From Chrysomallon squamiferum (taxonomy: Eukaryota; Mollusca; Gastropoda; Neomphalida; Peltospiridae), in assembly GCA_012295275.1 (NCBI GenBank), contig CM022666.1, positions 985,001-1,022,500 of the forward strand: a stretch of DNA of 37,500 nucleotides, read 5' to 3'. Of this stretch, positions 13,264-25,529 are shown one piece after another. Numbering within the stretch: the first letter of the stretch is position 1; every line of letters starts with the position of its first letter. Under the pieces are notes generated by a model, which was not told the origin of the DNA, did not search any database, and was given only the letters and a program-made list of their open reading frames with translations. The position numbers and the translations under genes are program-made.

Positions 13264-13301
<38 letters not shown>
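13264..13301. repeat. (GT)19 microsatellite
   Basis: Uninterrupted TG dinucleotides. Confidence 0.97.
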
Positions 13302-13302
<1 letters not shown>

Positions 13303-13946
13303 TGTATCAGAAGGTTTTGCACTAGTTGATGTATTGCAAGGTCTTCGCCTAGAAACATCATAATTTATACATTACTCAGGCTGTAAGCTTTAGTGCTGCT
13401 ATGGGACAGAAATATGATTTATCTTTTGATAAAGAAAACAAAAAACTTCTCCGGAATTTGTAAAAAAAACAAGAATTAATGCATGATTAATTTATTTTTT
13501 CTCTTTTGTTTGGGTGAAATTAGTTTGAAAATGATAAAATGATGATGAAATAATCTCCTTTATGTTTAGCGATGGAGAGAAAAAAATGGATGTCATTACT
13601 GGTAATAAAGAATAACATTAAATGATGAGCATTTTTTTTTTTTTTTTTTTTTTGGATAACAAATAAATGAAAATTGAAGGTAGGAGATGGAATTAATATC
13701 TAGTCATTCATACATAATCTGTTACTTCTTGTAAACGTATAAAAATAAAAATAAAATAAAATGAAATAAAATTAAGTAGCTTTTTAAGACTTGTTATTTC
13801 TCTGTGTGTTAAATCACTATGATGTAACAGTGGGTGGGGTGTAGTTGAATGGTTGATGTCAGTAAATCATAAAGTCAACCTTCTGTGTGACTTCTTTTTT
13901 TTGCTGTTACAACCACTAATTATCTAAAATTCTATAATGTTTAGAA

Positions 13947-14120
<174 letters not shown>

Positions 14121-14170
14121 GAAAAACACATACACATAAAGAAAGTCAGTGATAGAAAGAAAGATAATGA

Positions 14171-14174
<4 letters not shown>

Positions 14175-14213
<39 letters not shown>
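14175..14213. repeat. (GT)n microsatellite
   Basis: About 19 GT units, 55 bp after the CT/TA tract. Confidence 0.96.
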
Positions 14214-14216
<3 letters not shown>

Positions 14217-14867
14217 TCTTTGCTATCTGTTTCTTCCACAGTCTCACATTGTGTATATATTTGGTTTTCCTCATGTTGTTCATCAACTAAGCCAAATTTG
14301 TATCTTCATTACAAAATACTTATATGACAGACTAATAATAGCTATGTAGAATATTCTTACGTGTTCTATATACACTTTGCAACACAGACAAAATTTTACA
14401 TGACACCAAATCAGTCCTTAGGCAGATATCTATCAACTCAAAGTTAGTGTTATGTAATAACTGTACATTCATGTATATATCTAAGATCATATATCCTTGA
14501 AAACTAACTAATGACTGTGGCATGTGCAACTTAGCATAGTAAGCATAGTGTGACATTATTATAGTTATTTGTTATAAAAGTAATTTGAAAAACATATCTT
14601 TATATTCTTTCTCTCATTATCTCTGTCTCTGTTTTTCTTTTTGTCTATCATTTTTTCATTCTGTCTCTCATTTTCTTTCTCTCTTGTTTTTTTCTCTTCT
14701 TTTTTGTTTGTCTGTCTGCTAATCTCTCTCTGCCTTTGGCTCAGTTTCTTGAAATATTTCCTTTCTTTTCTGTATTTGGTCTCTCTTTCTAATTCTTTTT
14801 TTTTATATTTTTTATCTCTCTTACAGATTTTAATTAGTTATACTTTATTGTACAGTGCTTGTATCTT

Positions 14868-15127
14868 TTTATTTTTATTATTGTTATTGTTATTATTTTT
14901 TCTATTATTATTATTATTTTAATTTTTTTTAATTTTTAAAATTATTTTTATTATTTTTTTTTATTATTAATATATTTTTTAATTTATTATTATTATTATT
15001 TTATAATTTATTTTTGTTTTTATTATTATTCTTTTTATTCTTTTTATTATTTTTTATTTTATTATTTTTTTTTTTTTTATTTTTTTTTATTTTTATTATT
15101 TTTTTTTTTTTTTTTTTTTAAATTTTT

Positions 15128-15173
<46 letters not shown>

Positions 15174-15205
15174 GTTTTATTTTTTTTTTTTTTTTTGTGG
15201 GGGGG
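14868..15205. repeat. A/T-only block of about 330 bp ending in a G run
   Basis: Almost every base is A or T, with T dominating the + strand: (TTA)n runs, poly(T) up to 20, and very few G or C. It ends abruptly with GTGGGGGGG at 15197-15205. Confidence 0.9.
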
Positions 15206-15710
15206 CAGTCTATATGATATTCTGTTTTGCCAAGCTTAGATAATTGAATAACATTAGAATATTGTTTTTCAAGCAGATACATCTTTGAGTCAGTAAAGCT
15301 ACAACATGGCACTGTACATACACTGACTGATCAGACTGTGGAAGTTTTAAATTACTTCACTGTAAATCACAACTTACTTTGTTACATTATCACCTAGCAT
15401 CTAGACATGTCAGAACTGCAAATACATGGAGTTTATGACAATAATTATAAACCATTCATTTTTAAAAAATATATTTCTTTTTAACTTTATTTTTAAACAT
15501 TTTTTTCTGTTCTGTTCCCTGAATTTTAAAATTTTGTTAAAGGCATTTTTTAAATTATTATTATATAGACACACACATACACACAGACACAGATGCTCAT
15601 ACACAAACACAGATAAAGGCACATGCATATATATGCATATCAGTCTCTATTTATTGTAATGTGAACTGAATAAATTAAATAAAAACTTCAATATAATTAT
15701 AAAAATACAA

Positions 15711-15712
<2 letters not shown>

Positions 15713-15741
<29 letters not shown>
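15713..15741. repeat. Poly(T) run of about 29
   Basis: Uninterrupted T run. Confidence 0.95.
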
Positions 15742-15743
<2 letters not shown>

Positions 15744-16422
15744 CTACCTTCATCAAAGCATTTCCAAATCAAATTTATTTATTTATTTATTTTATTCTGT
15801 TCTTTTTATAAGGTTGTTTTATAATGGGTGAAATATATATATAAAAAAATAAGCATAACAAGTAGTTTCAAACTTGACAAACCTTTTGAAAATACAAAAA
15901 TGCTCTCATTTAAAATCTAAAACTGACAGGCCTTTTCCATTTTAAATCCTTTTAAAAACAAAATTTAAATAAATGAATATTTAAATGAACCTTAATGCTA
16001 AGCTGTTTGCTGTTACAATCATTGAAATCTCATTCCTCTCCATCATACTGCAGTAACTTTTGTCTCTGCTCTGTGCTTGGAATAAAGCAAACAGATTTAT
16101 TTCCCTTTATCAGCTTAACTTGATGGCAGACATTTTGTTTGATAGGTTCAGTGATTAAGCAAAGCATTTAGATTGGAGTGTTCTTGGCAGCTTTAAACTG
16201 CTGGTCTGATGTATGATGGGTTATGGGATCAATTCTCCTCAGTAGCTGCTTCACTTTTCTGTAGTAGCATTGACTAAAAGACTGCAGTATATGATTTTAT
16301 ACCAAAGGGAAGGTGCATATATGAAATATATTTTGCTGCTAACTGATAAGAGTTATTGTTACCTTTTGTTTCTTCTATTTTATCAACAATATTTTACACA
16401 CACACACATTTTCAAAAACAAA

Positions 16423-16552
16423 ATTTTTATTTATTTATTTATTTTATTTTATTTTATTTATTATTATTTTTTATTTATTTTTTATTATTATTTTTTTTTA
16501 AATTTATTTTTAATTTAATTTAATTTTATTTTATGTTATTTTATTTTTATAC
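16423..16552. repeat. (TTTA)n-type A/T tract
   Basis: Imperfect TTTA and TTTTA units. Confidence 0.85.
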
Positions 16553-16910
16553 ATGCTGCAATCATTGTACATGGTGGCTAGATAAATTTCAGGCACTCAC
16601 CAAAAATATTGTTTCTTTTTGATAGAACTGTATTTGATAAATTATTTGTCATTTATATACAATATTTATATACTATTCACAGTTACTTCTTTAGTTTTAA
16701 TTTGCTGTTTTAGAACTTATGGTATTCTCTGTGTCAAGTTAAAGTTATATTTAGGTGAATCTAGTATATCTTTCATCAGATGAATTAATTACATTTTGTA
16801 TATGTCAGAGGAAATATTAAATTTATTTGCAAATTATGGAGCATGACGACAAAATAAAAAGTTTATGAGAATACATGAGGTTAATGTTTGTTGTAACACA
16901 AAGACTGAGT

Positions 16911-16937
16911 AAAAAAAAAAAAAAAAAAAAAAAAAAA
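16911..16937. repeat. Poly(A) run of 27
   Basis: Uninterrupted A run. Confidence 0.95.
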
Positions 16938-19869
16938 TGAAAGGTTTGGTTTACATGAAGGGATACTCAGTCTTTCAGGAATTTTGTAATGTTTCTGTGT
17001 AAGAGAATGATGTGTCTGTGAAGTGGAAGATACTAGCTTACAAATTTGTTATTTTATTTATTATATTTTGTTATTAGCAAAAAAGAATCCCATTTGCTTT
17101 TAAAATCCATTTTAATCCTTATTTTTTATTAGTATTTAGTTTTATATTTAATATTTAAAATAAGTTTTACTAGCTGATATTCTGATTATATTAAATAAAA
17201 ATATTTCATATGTTTAAGAATGAAATTGCAGTTTAATTGTTGAATTTTAAAAAATATTTAATTTCTCTTTTTTTTCTTTTTTTTTCCCGGATGATTATAA
17301 TTAACTGAAAGAATTTGATTACTGAAAATCTGAAACTCTTATTTTGAATATAAAATTTTAAAATTTTTTTAAAAATTAAAAGAAAATTAAAACCACCCAG
17401 AAAAACAATAGGTATAGAAAAAGTTTTAACAGACTGAGTAAACCCCATAAATAATTTTGTTATTCACTGTTTACATTATATATTAAAACTACTTTTAATC
17501 ATTTTGTTCATTTTCTTTTTTCTCCTGTGTTAAAAAAGATGAATTCTTTAAATCTTTGAGTTATATTTCACTTTTTATCACAATAATTATCATTATTTTT
17601 TGATTTTATAAATTCTTAACACAAATTTCAGTTCATAAAAGTAAAAATGTAAACAACATAATTATTTAAATTGCAACCATTTCCAACAAATGCCATATGA
17701 TTTCAAAAGTTGTATTCATAAATGTTTAGTAAATACATGTATAAACCTTTTTTTTTTAAATTTCCCCTATCTGTATTATTCACGTTAAAAATGATAAAAT
17801 AAATCTGTTTGAAATAAACAAATTTAATATTTCTAATTTATTATTTGTTTTGTCATCTGGGGCATTAACAATATTTATTTTCAGAAATAAAGTACAACAT
17901 TTGCAGACCAACCAGCAAACAAATGACTTTTTCAATGCCAGCTTTAATAGTTCTGTCAGTTTTTCCTGCATAATTTTCTCATTTAAATACAGACAGTAAA
18001 GAACATGCAAATGAAAAGTTTGAATCATAACAATTGCTTATTATTTTTTTCTTTTCACTAGTTAATAATATTTGTATTATTACCACTCATTCCTTGAATT
18101 ATTTGGAACAACAGTACATTGTGATTATATTGGGTTTTTGATTTTTCCCTATTATTATTATTATTATTATTATTGTTACTATTGCTATTATTTTTTCTAT
18201 TTAAAAGAAAGAAAATTAAGATTGTCCTTGCAATAAAAATGACAAAGAGTTCAATGTCGACAATGAAAGTAATATTGGAAAAAAAAAGAATTCTTTTTTT
18301 TTTCTCTTTATTTTCTTTTCTAAAACAGATTTGTTACAGTAGCGAAAATAACAAAAATGCTGGCAGTTGACAACAAAAGTTACTTATTGATTATTTTGTT
18401 TTCTAGATAAATGTATGTAGGAAATTCACCTGTCTTCATTGTCTTGTGATTGGATAGTTGTGTAGGTAACTGTTCAGAAGTCATTATCACTGGCATTTTA
18501 CAAGATCTTTCCTTTCAACCCTGAATTTTTGTTTTTTCCATTATATTATTCACAAGTCAATGCATTCAGGCATGAAATGTTTTGTTTATTTTTTTTCATG
18601 AGTGATTTTGAGTACAAGTTATGAATTTGTTCCATTGATGTGTGAAATGTTTTCAATTCTTAAATTGATTTAAACGTTTTCAGTTACAAGATACAAACTC
18701 TTTGGATTGAAGCATGAAATTTTTGCTTCAGAATTATTCACAAGTTATTATTAATGGTTATGTTTTGTTGTTTTGAGTACTGGTTTAAAGTATTTATTTT
18801 AATGTATGTGAGTTTTTTTTTTAAACAAATAATTTCTAAACATGAAATGTAATAAAAAAACAGAAAGAAATAAGAATGAAAAAAACATTTGATAAAATAA
18901 TCAGAATAATGCATTGAGAAATGAAATTGCTTTTTTTTGTTGTTGTTGTTTTATTTCTTTTTAATTTATATATTTTAAAACAAAATACTTTATAAATATT
19001 TTTATGCAGAATTACAGTTATTGATCTGATATTTATTAATTTTTCTTTAATTAATTAATTTATTTATATTTTTATTTATTTTTAATATTAATTTGGTATT
19101 AATTAAAATTATGAATATTAATGGCAAAAAACAAAAATTATAACAAAATGGTTCTTAACAAAGTAAAATAATATACACAAATGAATGAAATATTTGAATA
19201 AAAACTGCTTTTATTTCAAAGCTTATAATAATGATTTGGTTTTGTCAATGAAATACAACTAATCTAGCTGACAAAATCTATTTTGATAATGGGTTTGTAT
19301 AAAACATCCTGAATAATTCATGAATCAAAAATTATATATTATTGAAACAAAAAGCTGTTTGTTGATTTGTTATCAACAATATATTTTGTTTACGATAGCT
19401 CTTTTTTATTTTATTTTTTTTCACTTCAAATAAGTAAAAAATATGAATTCTTGATTGATGAGGAAATTACTGATAGCTAGCTTTATGTACCTTTGTTCCA
19501 CTGTGTTAAAAATAAAAATCACAACATAAGTAATAATTTGTCTTTTCCTTTTTCTTGAAAGCATAATATACCAGCATCAAAAATTGAATTGTTTAGACCA
19601 TGAATTTAATTTTTTTTTTTCTTCTTTTCTGGTTTTTATATTTTTTTAAAACCTGAGTAGTTACTGATTTTGGGTAGGAAAAAAAAAGAAGGTTTTTATT
19701 TCTTAATTATCAGATGACAAAATTATATTAAAAATTTACATAATATAACAAATACTTTTTAGAAAGAAGTTATGACATAAATTGTGTGTGGTTTTTTTTT
19801 TCCATTTTTTTTTTTCTGTCCCTTCTCAATTCACATACATCAATACATTATATTAAAAACAAAGTGTAG

Positions 19870-20018
<149 letters not shown>

Positions 20019-20560
20019 GTAAGTCCTTTCAAATTATCTTACCCTGCTACACAAGTCTAACACATTTTTAAATTATCTTACCCTGCTACACAAGTCTTTG
20101 ACAGTTTTAAATTATCTTACCCTGCTACACCAGACTTTGACATTTTTAAATTATCTTACCCTGCTACACGAGTCTAACACATTTTTAAATTATCTTACCC
20201 TGCTACACAAGTCTAACACATTTTTAAATGATCTTACCCTGCTATGTGACTCTTTGACATTTTTAAATTATCTTACCCTGCTACACGAGTCTAACACATT
20301 TTTAAATGATCTTACCCTGCTATGCGAGTCTTTGACATTATTAAATTATCTTACCCTGCTATGTGACTCTTTGACATTTTTAAATTATCTTACCCTGCTA
20401 CACAAGTCTTTGACATTTTTAAATTATCTTACCCTGCTACACAAATCTTTGACATTTTTAAATTATCTTACCCTGCTACACAAATCTTTGACATTTTTAA
20501 ATTATCTTACCCTGCTACACAAATCTTTGACATTTTTAAATTATCTTACCCTGCTACACA

Positions 20561-20870
20561 AATCTTTGACATTTTAAAATTATCTTACCCTGCTACACAA
20601 GTCTAACACATTTTTAAATTATCTTACCCTGCTACACAAGTCTAACACATTTTTAAATTATCTTACCCTGCTACACAAGTCTAACACATTTTTAAATTAT
20701 CTTACCCTGCTACACAAGTCTTTGACATTTTTAAATTATCTTACCCTGCTACACAAATCTTTGACATTTTTAAATTATCTTACCCTGCTACACAAATCTT
20801 TGACATTTTTAAATTATCTTACCCTGCTACACAAATCTTTGACATTTTAAAATTATCTTACCCTGCTACA
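20561..20870 (+). repeat. Seven-unit (273-bp) block duplication inside the 39-bp array
   Basis: A unit with the marker change ATTTTAAAATT occurs near 20571 and again 273 bp later near 20844. Both are preceded by AAATCTTTGACA-type units and followed by three AAGTCTAACACA units. 273 is exactly seven units, which points to unequal exchange of a multi-unit block. Confidence 0.85.
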
Positions 20871-21378
20871 CAAGTCTAACACATTTTTAAATTATCTTAC
20901 CCTGCTACACAAGTCTAACACATTTTTAAATTATCTTACCCTGCTACACAAGTCTAACACCTTTTTTAAATTATCTTACCCTGCTACACAAGTCTAACAC
21001 ATTTTTAAATTATCTTACCCTGCTACACAAGTCTAAGTCCTTTCAAATTATCTTACCCTGCTACATGAGTCTAACACATTTTTAAATTATCTTACCCTGC
21101 TACACAAGTCTTTGACATTTTTAAATTATCTTACCCTGCTACACAAGTCTTTGACATTTTTAAATTATCTTACCCTGCTACACAAGTCTAACACATTTTT
21201 AAATTATCTTACCCTGCTACACAAGTCTAACACATTTTTAAATTATCTTACCCTGCTACACAAGTCTAACACATTTTTAAATTATCTTACCCTGCTACAC
21301 AAGTCTAACACATTTTTAAATTATCTTACCCTGCTACACAAGTCTAACACATTTTAAAATTATCTTACCCTGCTACAC

Positions 21379-22035
21379 AAGTCTAAGTCCTTTCAAATTA
21401 TCTTACCCTGCTACATGAGTCTAACACATTTTCAAATTATCTTACCCTGCTACACAAGTCTAAGTCCTTTCAAATTATCTTACCCTGCTACACAAGTCTA
21501 ACACATTTTTAAATTATCTTACCCTGCTACACAAGTCTAAGTCCTTTCAAATTATCTTACCCTGCTACATGAGTCTAACACATTTTCAAATTATCTTACC
21601 CTGCTACACAAGTCTAAGTCCTTTCAAATTATCTTACCCTGCTACATGAGTCTAACACATTTTCAAATTATCTTACCCTGCTACACAAGTCTAAGTCCTT
21701 TCAAAATTATCTTACCCTGCTACATGAGTCTAACACATTTTCAAATTATCTTACCCTGCTACACAAGTCTAAGTCCTTTCAAATTATCTTACCCTGCTAC
21801 ATGAGTCTAACACATTTTCAAATTATCTTACCCTGCTACACAAGTCTAAGTCCTTTCAAATTATCTTACCCTGCTACATGAGTCTAACACATTTTCAAAT
21901 TATCTTACCCTGCTACACAAGTCTAAGTCCTTTCAAATTATCTTACCCTGCTACATGAGTCTAACACATTTTCAAATTATCTTACCCTGCTACATGAGTC
22001 TAACACATTTTCAAATTATCTTACCCTGCTACATG
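21379..22035 (+). repeat. 77-bp dimeric higher-order repeat (8 dimers)
   Basis: Units with CTAAGTCCTTTC alternate with units with CTAACACATTTTC. AAGTCTAAGTCC starts at 21379, 21456, 21533, 21610, 21687, 21765, 21842 and 21919: steps of 77 with one of 78. A final related unit is at 22035. This is a younger, homogeneous amplification of a 38+39 bp pair within the older array. Confidence 0.95.
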
Positions 22036-22420
22036 AGTCTAAGTCCTTTCAAATTATCTTACCCTGCTACACAAGTCTTTGACAGTTTTAAATTATCTTA
22101 CCCTGCTACACAAGTCTTTGACAGTTTTAAATTATCTTACCCTGTTTCACAAGTCTTTGACAGTTTTAAATTATTTTACCCTGTTTCACAAGTCTTTGAC
22201 AGTTTGGAATTATTTTTCTAATATTTTATAATGACTGATAGATTGTGTGATACTTGCTGCTTCTTATTATTTTCCATCTGTCTTTCTTTCTGTCTAGATT
22301 TTTGTACTCTTTTGTATGACTGATGTAGAACTTTTGAAAAATGGTGAAAATAAAAAAGGGTTTTACTGTCAACATCATTGTGATTTGACAAAAAAGTAAA
22401 AATGTCATCATTGTCTCTGT

Positions 22421-22424
<4 letters not shown>

Positions 22425-22453
<29 letters not shown>
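22425..22453. repeat. Poly(A) run of about 29
   Basis: Uninterrupted A run. Confidence 0.95.
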
Positions 22454-22458
<5 letters not shown>

Positions 22459-22758
22459 GTTCATCATTATCACCATTATTGTTATCATTATCATTAAGCT
22501 AATTTTATGTTATTAAAATTAATTTAAAAAAAAAAATAATAATAAAAAAAAATTATAATTCAATGAAAGACTAAACAAACTTTGCCACAAATAAATATAA
22601 TAAAAAAAGAAAGAAGGAAAGAAAAAGAAATTATAAAATTGTAATTTCATTTATTTATCAAATATTTCCAATAATATGATTCTGATAAAACCATTCTTAC
22701 CTTGATCTTGTTATTTTCATTTTACCCTATCTTCTGTTGAATAGTAATGAAATTTCAC

Positions 22759-22785
22759 AAAAAAAAAAAAAAAAAAAAAAAAAAA
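22759..22785. repeat. Poly(A) run of 27
   Basis: Uninterrupted A run. Confidence 0.95.
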
Positions 22786-23042
22786 TTATGAAGAACTTGC
22801 ATGTGTAAAAAAAATCTTCAGGTTTAAAAATAATTATAATCTCAGTATTATGTGGCTGTTTGTGATCAAAAACTGTGTGAGAGATGTGTAATGATGTATC
22901 ATTGATTTTGTTTGTAACTTACTGTGAGTTAACACTGTTATTGTCACTTACCAAGATTACTTTTTAACACAGCCAGCTATCACCTTCTGTACAATACGTT
23001 TTGTTGTCTTGTTCATTGGTACTTTGACGTAAACACACACAC

Positions 23043-23405
23043 TTTTTTTCTTTCTTTCTGGTTTTCTTTTTTTTTCATTCTTTCTGATTATTTCTTTTAT
23101 TCTTTCTGATTATTTTTTTATTCTTTTTGATTATTTTCTTTTATTCTTTCTGATTATTCTTTTATTCTTTTTCTTTTATTTTTAATTATTTTTCTTTCTT
23201 TTTGATTTTTAACATTTCTTTTTTTTCTAATTATTTTTCTTTCTGTTTAATTTTTCTTTTTTTTTTTTTTTTTTTCTTTCCTTCTTTCTGTTTAATTTTT
23301 CTTTCTTTTCTGATTATTTTTATCTTTCTTTCTTTCCTTCTTTCTATTTCTTTTTCTTTTCTTCTTTTTATTCATTCCTTCCTTTTGTTTATTTTTCTTT
23401 CATTA
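23043..23405. repeat. T/C-rich degenerate minisatellite (TTCTTTCTGATTATT-like)
   Basis: TTCTTTCTGATTATTTTCTTTTA recurs roughly every 25 bp from 23070 to 23200, then decays into general T/C-rich sequence. Confidence 0.8.
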
Positions 23406-24100
23406 TTTTAAAATTTTTGACAAATAAAGAATTTATTTATAAAATCTTGTACTAACTTAATACTTAAAATAATAAAAAAAAATTATTGTGATAACTTTAT
23501 AATCATAATAATAATTAAAATATAACAAATTTAAAAAAAAAAAAAAATAACAGAAGTAAATAAATAAATAAAAATAAATATAGAATAAAAACACAATGAT
23601 AAACATATACACATTGTAAAGAAAATCTGTGAGATTTAAAAATAACACAATTCTTGCTGCTTGGCTGACAAATTCAGATTTGCATGAGAGGTGACTTGAT
23701 AATGAAATATTGATTATGTTTGTAATAATTACATTTCACTGTGTGAGTTAATAATATTTTTATCTTTCATTGTTACTAAGGATTCAGTACAGTATATTTT
23801 TCTTATTTATCAACACCATCTGAATAGGGATGTTTTTTTTTTGAAAGAAATATTTTAGTTTATAATCTTTTTTTTTAACTCTGTGTGTGTGTGTGTGTGT
23901 GTTACCTGTTTCATTATCATATGTTGTTTTATTCTTCCATTTTCTGTCCATTTTCTGTTTTTCTTTATTATTTCTTTATTTCTTTTGTTTTTTTTTTTTT
24001 TTTCTTTTTTTAATTTTTTCTACAACATTAAAACAATATATTGGGTTGGCTATGACTGTTTATACAAGGTCCTTTGCTGCTAAAACAGTTTAACCTGTTG

Positions 24101-24101
<1 letters not shown>

Positions 24102-24156
<55 letters not shown>
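24102..24156. repeat. (AAT)18 microsatellite
   Basis: Uninterrupted AAT triplets. Confidence 0.97.
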
Positions 24157-24159
<3 letters not shown>

Positions 24160-24221
24160 TACCACCCAACAAAACAACCAACCAAAAAAATTTAATAACA
24201 TTTCTTCTTTATGTAGCAGAG

Positions 24222-24248
24222 AAAAAAAAAAAAAAAAAAAAAAAAAAA
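24222..24248. repeat. Poly(A) run of 27
   Basis: Uninterrupted A run. Confidence 0.95.
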
Positions 24249-24842
24249 CCCATACAATCTGACAAAATATGTTTTTAACCTTGAAGTCTTTCCTAGAAAA
24301 CAAAACTTGAAGAACAAAATGAAAAAAACTAAATTAACAGTCACACCTTTTATTATGTTTCTTTGAACAACTGTGTAACCTGAGGGAATTGACTTTAAAA
24401 CATGATAATTATCTTGTAAAAAGAGTTCGAAAAAAGAGAATATGTTTTTAATTTTACAATATTTTTGCACTGTGATTTTATCTTCTTCCATAGCATTATT
24501 GGCCATTTTTTTTTTGTATCTGTTTTTATTTCTTTATCACTTGTTAATCTGTGCGTGTAGTTTTCCTGATTAAGACACAGAATTGTTTGTTCCACCAAGC
24601 TATATTTGTTTTATCAAAGGCTGTGAAAAAATTATATATATATATATATACACTTCCTTTCAGCTGATTGATAAGAAAAACATATATATGAAGTGTTGGC
24701 AACCCTTTTTCATATTTTGAGTTCTTCGTTGACTGTTACAATCATCATTATGAGCATGATCATCATTATCATCATCATCTCCAGTAATAATTATTACATT
24801 AAAATATGTTGAGGTATTGTTAAACATACATTTAGTCATGTT

Positions 24843-24965
24843 ATTCATTCATTCTTTCTTTCTTTCCTTCTTGCTTTCATCTATCCATTTATCCATTCAT
24901 TCATTCATCTATCCACTTATGCATTCATGTATTCATCTATTCATTCATTTATTCATCATTCATGC
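24843..24965. repeat. (ATTC/ATCC/TTTC)n tetranucleotide region
   Basis: Imperfect ATTC, TTTC and ATCT/ATCC tetranucleotides for about 120 bp. Confidence 0.88.
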
Positions 24966-25254
24966 AGTCATGGTTGATGAGTATAAATAAATAAAGATGG
25001 TCAACAGTTTTGTATGTAAACAGTAATTTCTGTGTGTATTTGTGGTCATGTAACTGATGCTGTAGGTTCCACTGGGAGTATTTTAACATCATGTTTGTCA
25101 CAAAAATAAAAGTATGCTGATTCTTAGTGCATTGGCTTTTATGAAGAGAAGAAAAAAAAATAGTGGAATCAATAAAAACTCTTCTAGAACAGAACATTCA
25201 CTGGGGAGTTTTCTAACAACAGAATGCAAATGAGTTTCTGAGTGTTTTTGTGTG

Positions 25255-25257
<3 letters not shown>

Positions 25258-25345
<88 letters not shown>

Positions 25346-25378
25346 CAGAGACAGACTTGCAGAGACAGATATAGAGTT

Positions 25379-25409
<31 letters not shown>

Positions 25410-25470
25410 TAGATAGACTTACAGAGAGAGTGATAGAGAGAGACAGACAGAGAGAAATAGAGAGACTATT
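25258..25470. repeat. (GA)42 followed by GACA/GAGA-rich tail
   Basis: 84 bp of perfect GA (25258-25341) passes into AGAGACAG, CAGACAGA and similar purine-rich motifs. It is the reverse complement type of the CT tract in intron 2. Confidence 0.97.
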
Positions 25471-25529
25471 TCCACCTGTTCCAAAAATACAAAATAACTG
25501 ATTCTATGAGAGTATAGAAACAAAATCTG

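Larger units (their letters stand above)
20019..22217 (+). repeat. 39-bp tandem array starting at the exon 3 splice donor (~56 units)
   Basis: The consensus unit is AAGTCTTTGACATTTTT or AAGTCTAACACATTTTT, followed by AAATTATCTTACCCTGCTAC and AC. The period is 39 bp, with a 38-bp variant. The core TTATCTTACCCTGCTAC is nearly invariant across some 56 units. The variants lie in the first 17 bases: CTTTGACA, CTAACACA and CTAAGTCCTTTC. The array begins at the donor itself: bases 20020-20052 are a unit of the CTAAGTCCTTTC class. Edge units at about 20092-20130 and 22073-22217 share GACAGTTTT, and the last ones decay (TTTTACCCTGTTTC). Because 39 is a multiple of three, a 159-codon open frame with a 13-residue period appears; I regard it as an artefact. 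Confidence 0.98.

Noticed and set aside
20098-20577. 159-codon open frame with a perfect 13-residue repeat (NYLTLLHKSLTFL)
   Set aside because: The 39-bp repeat unit is a multiple of three and lacks a stop in this frame, so the open frame follows from the period. It lies in an intron, indels of the unit break the frame further on, and no known protein resembles it.
21112-21357. Second open frame in the same array
   Set aside because: Same cause: the 39-bp period, interrupted by 38-bp variant units.
20019-22217. CRISPR-like array
   Set aside because: Units are directly tandem with no unique spacers, and the genome is eukaryotic.
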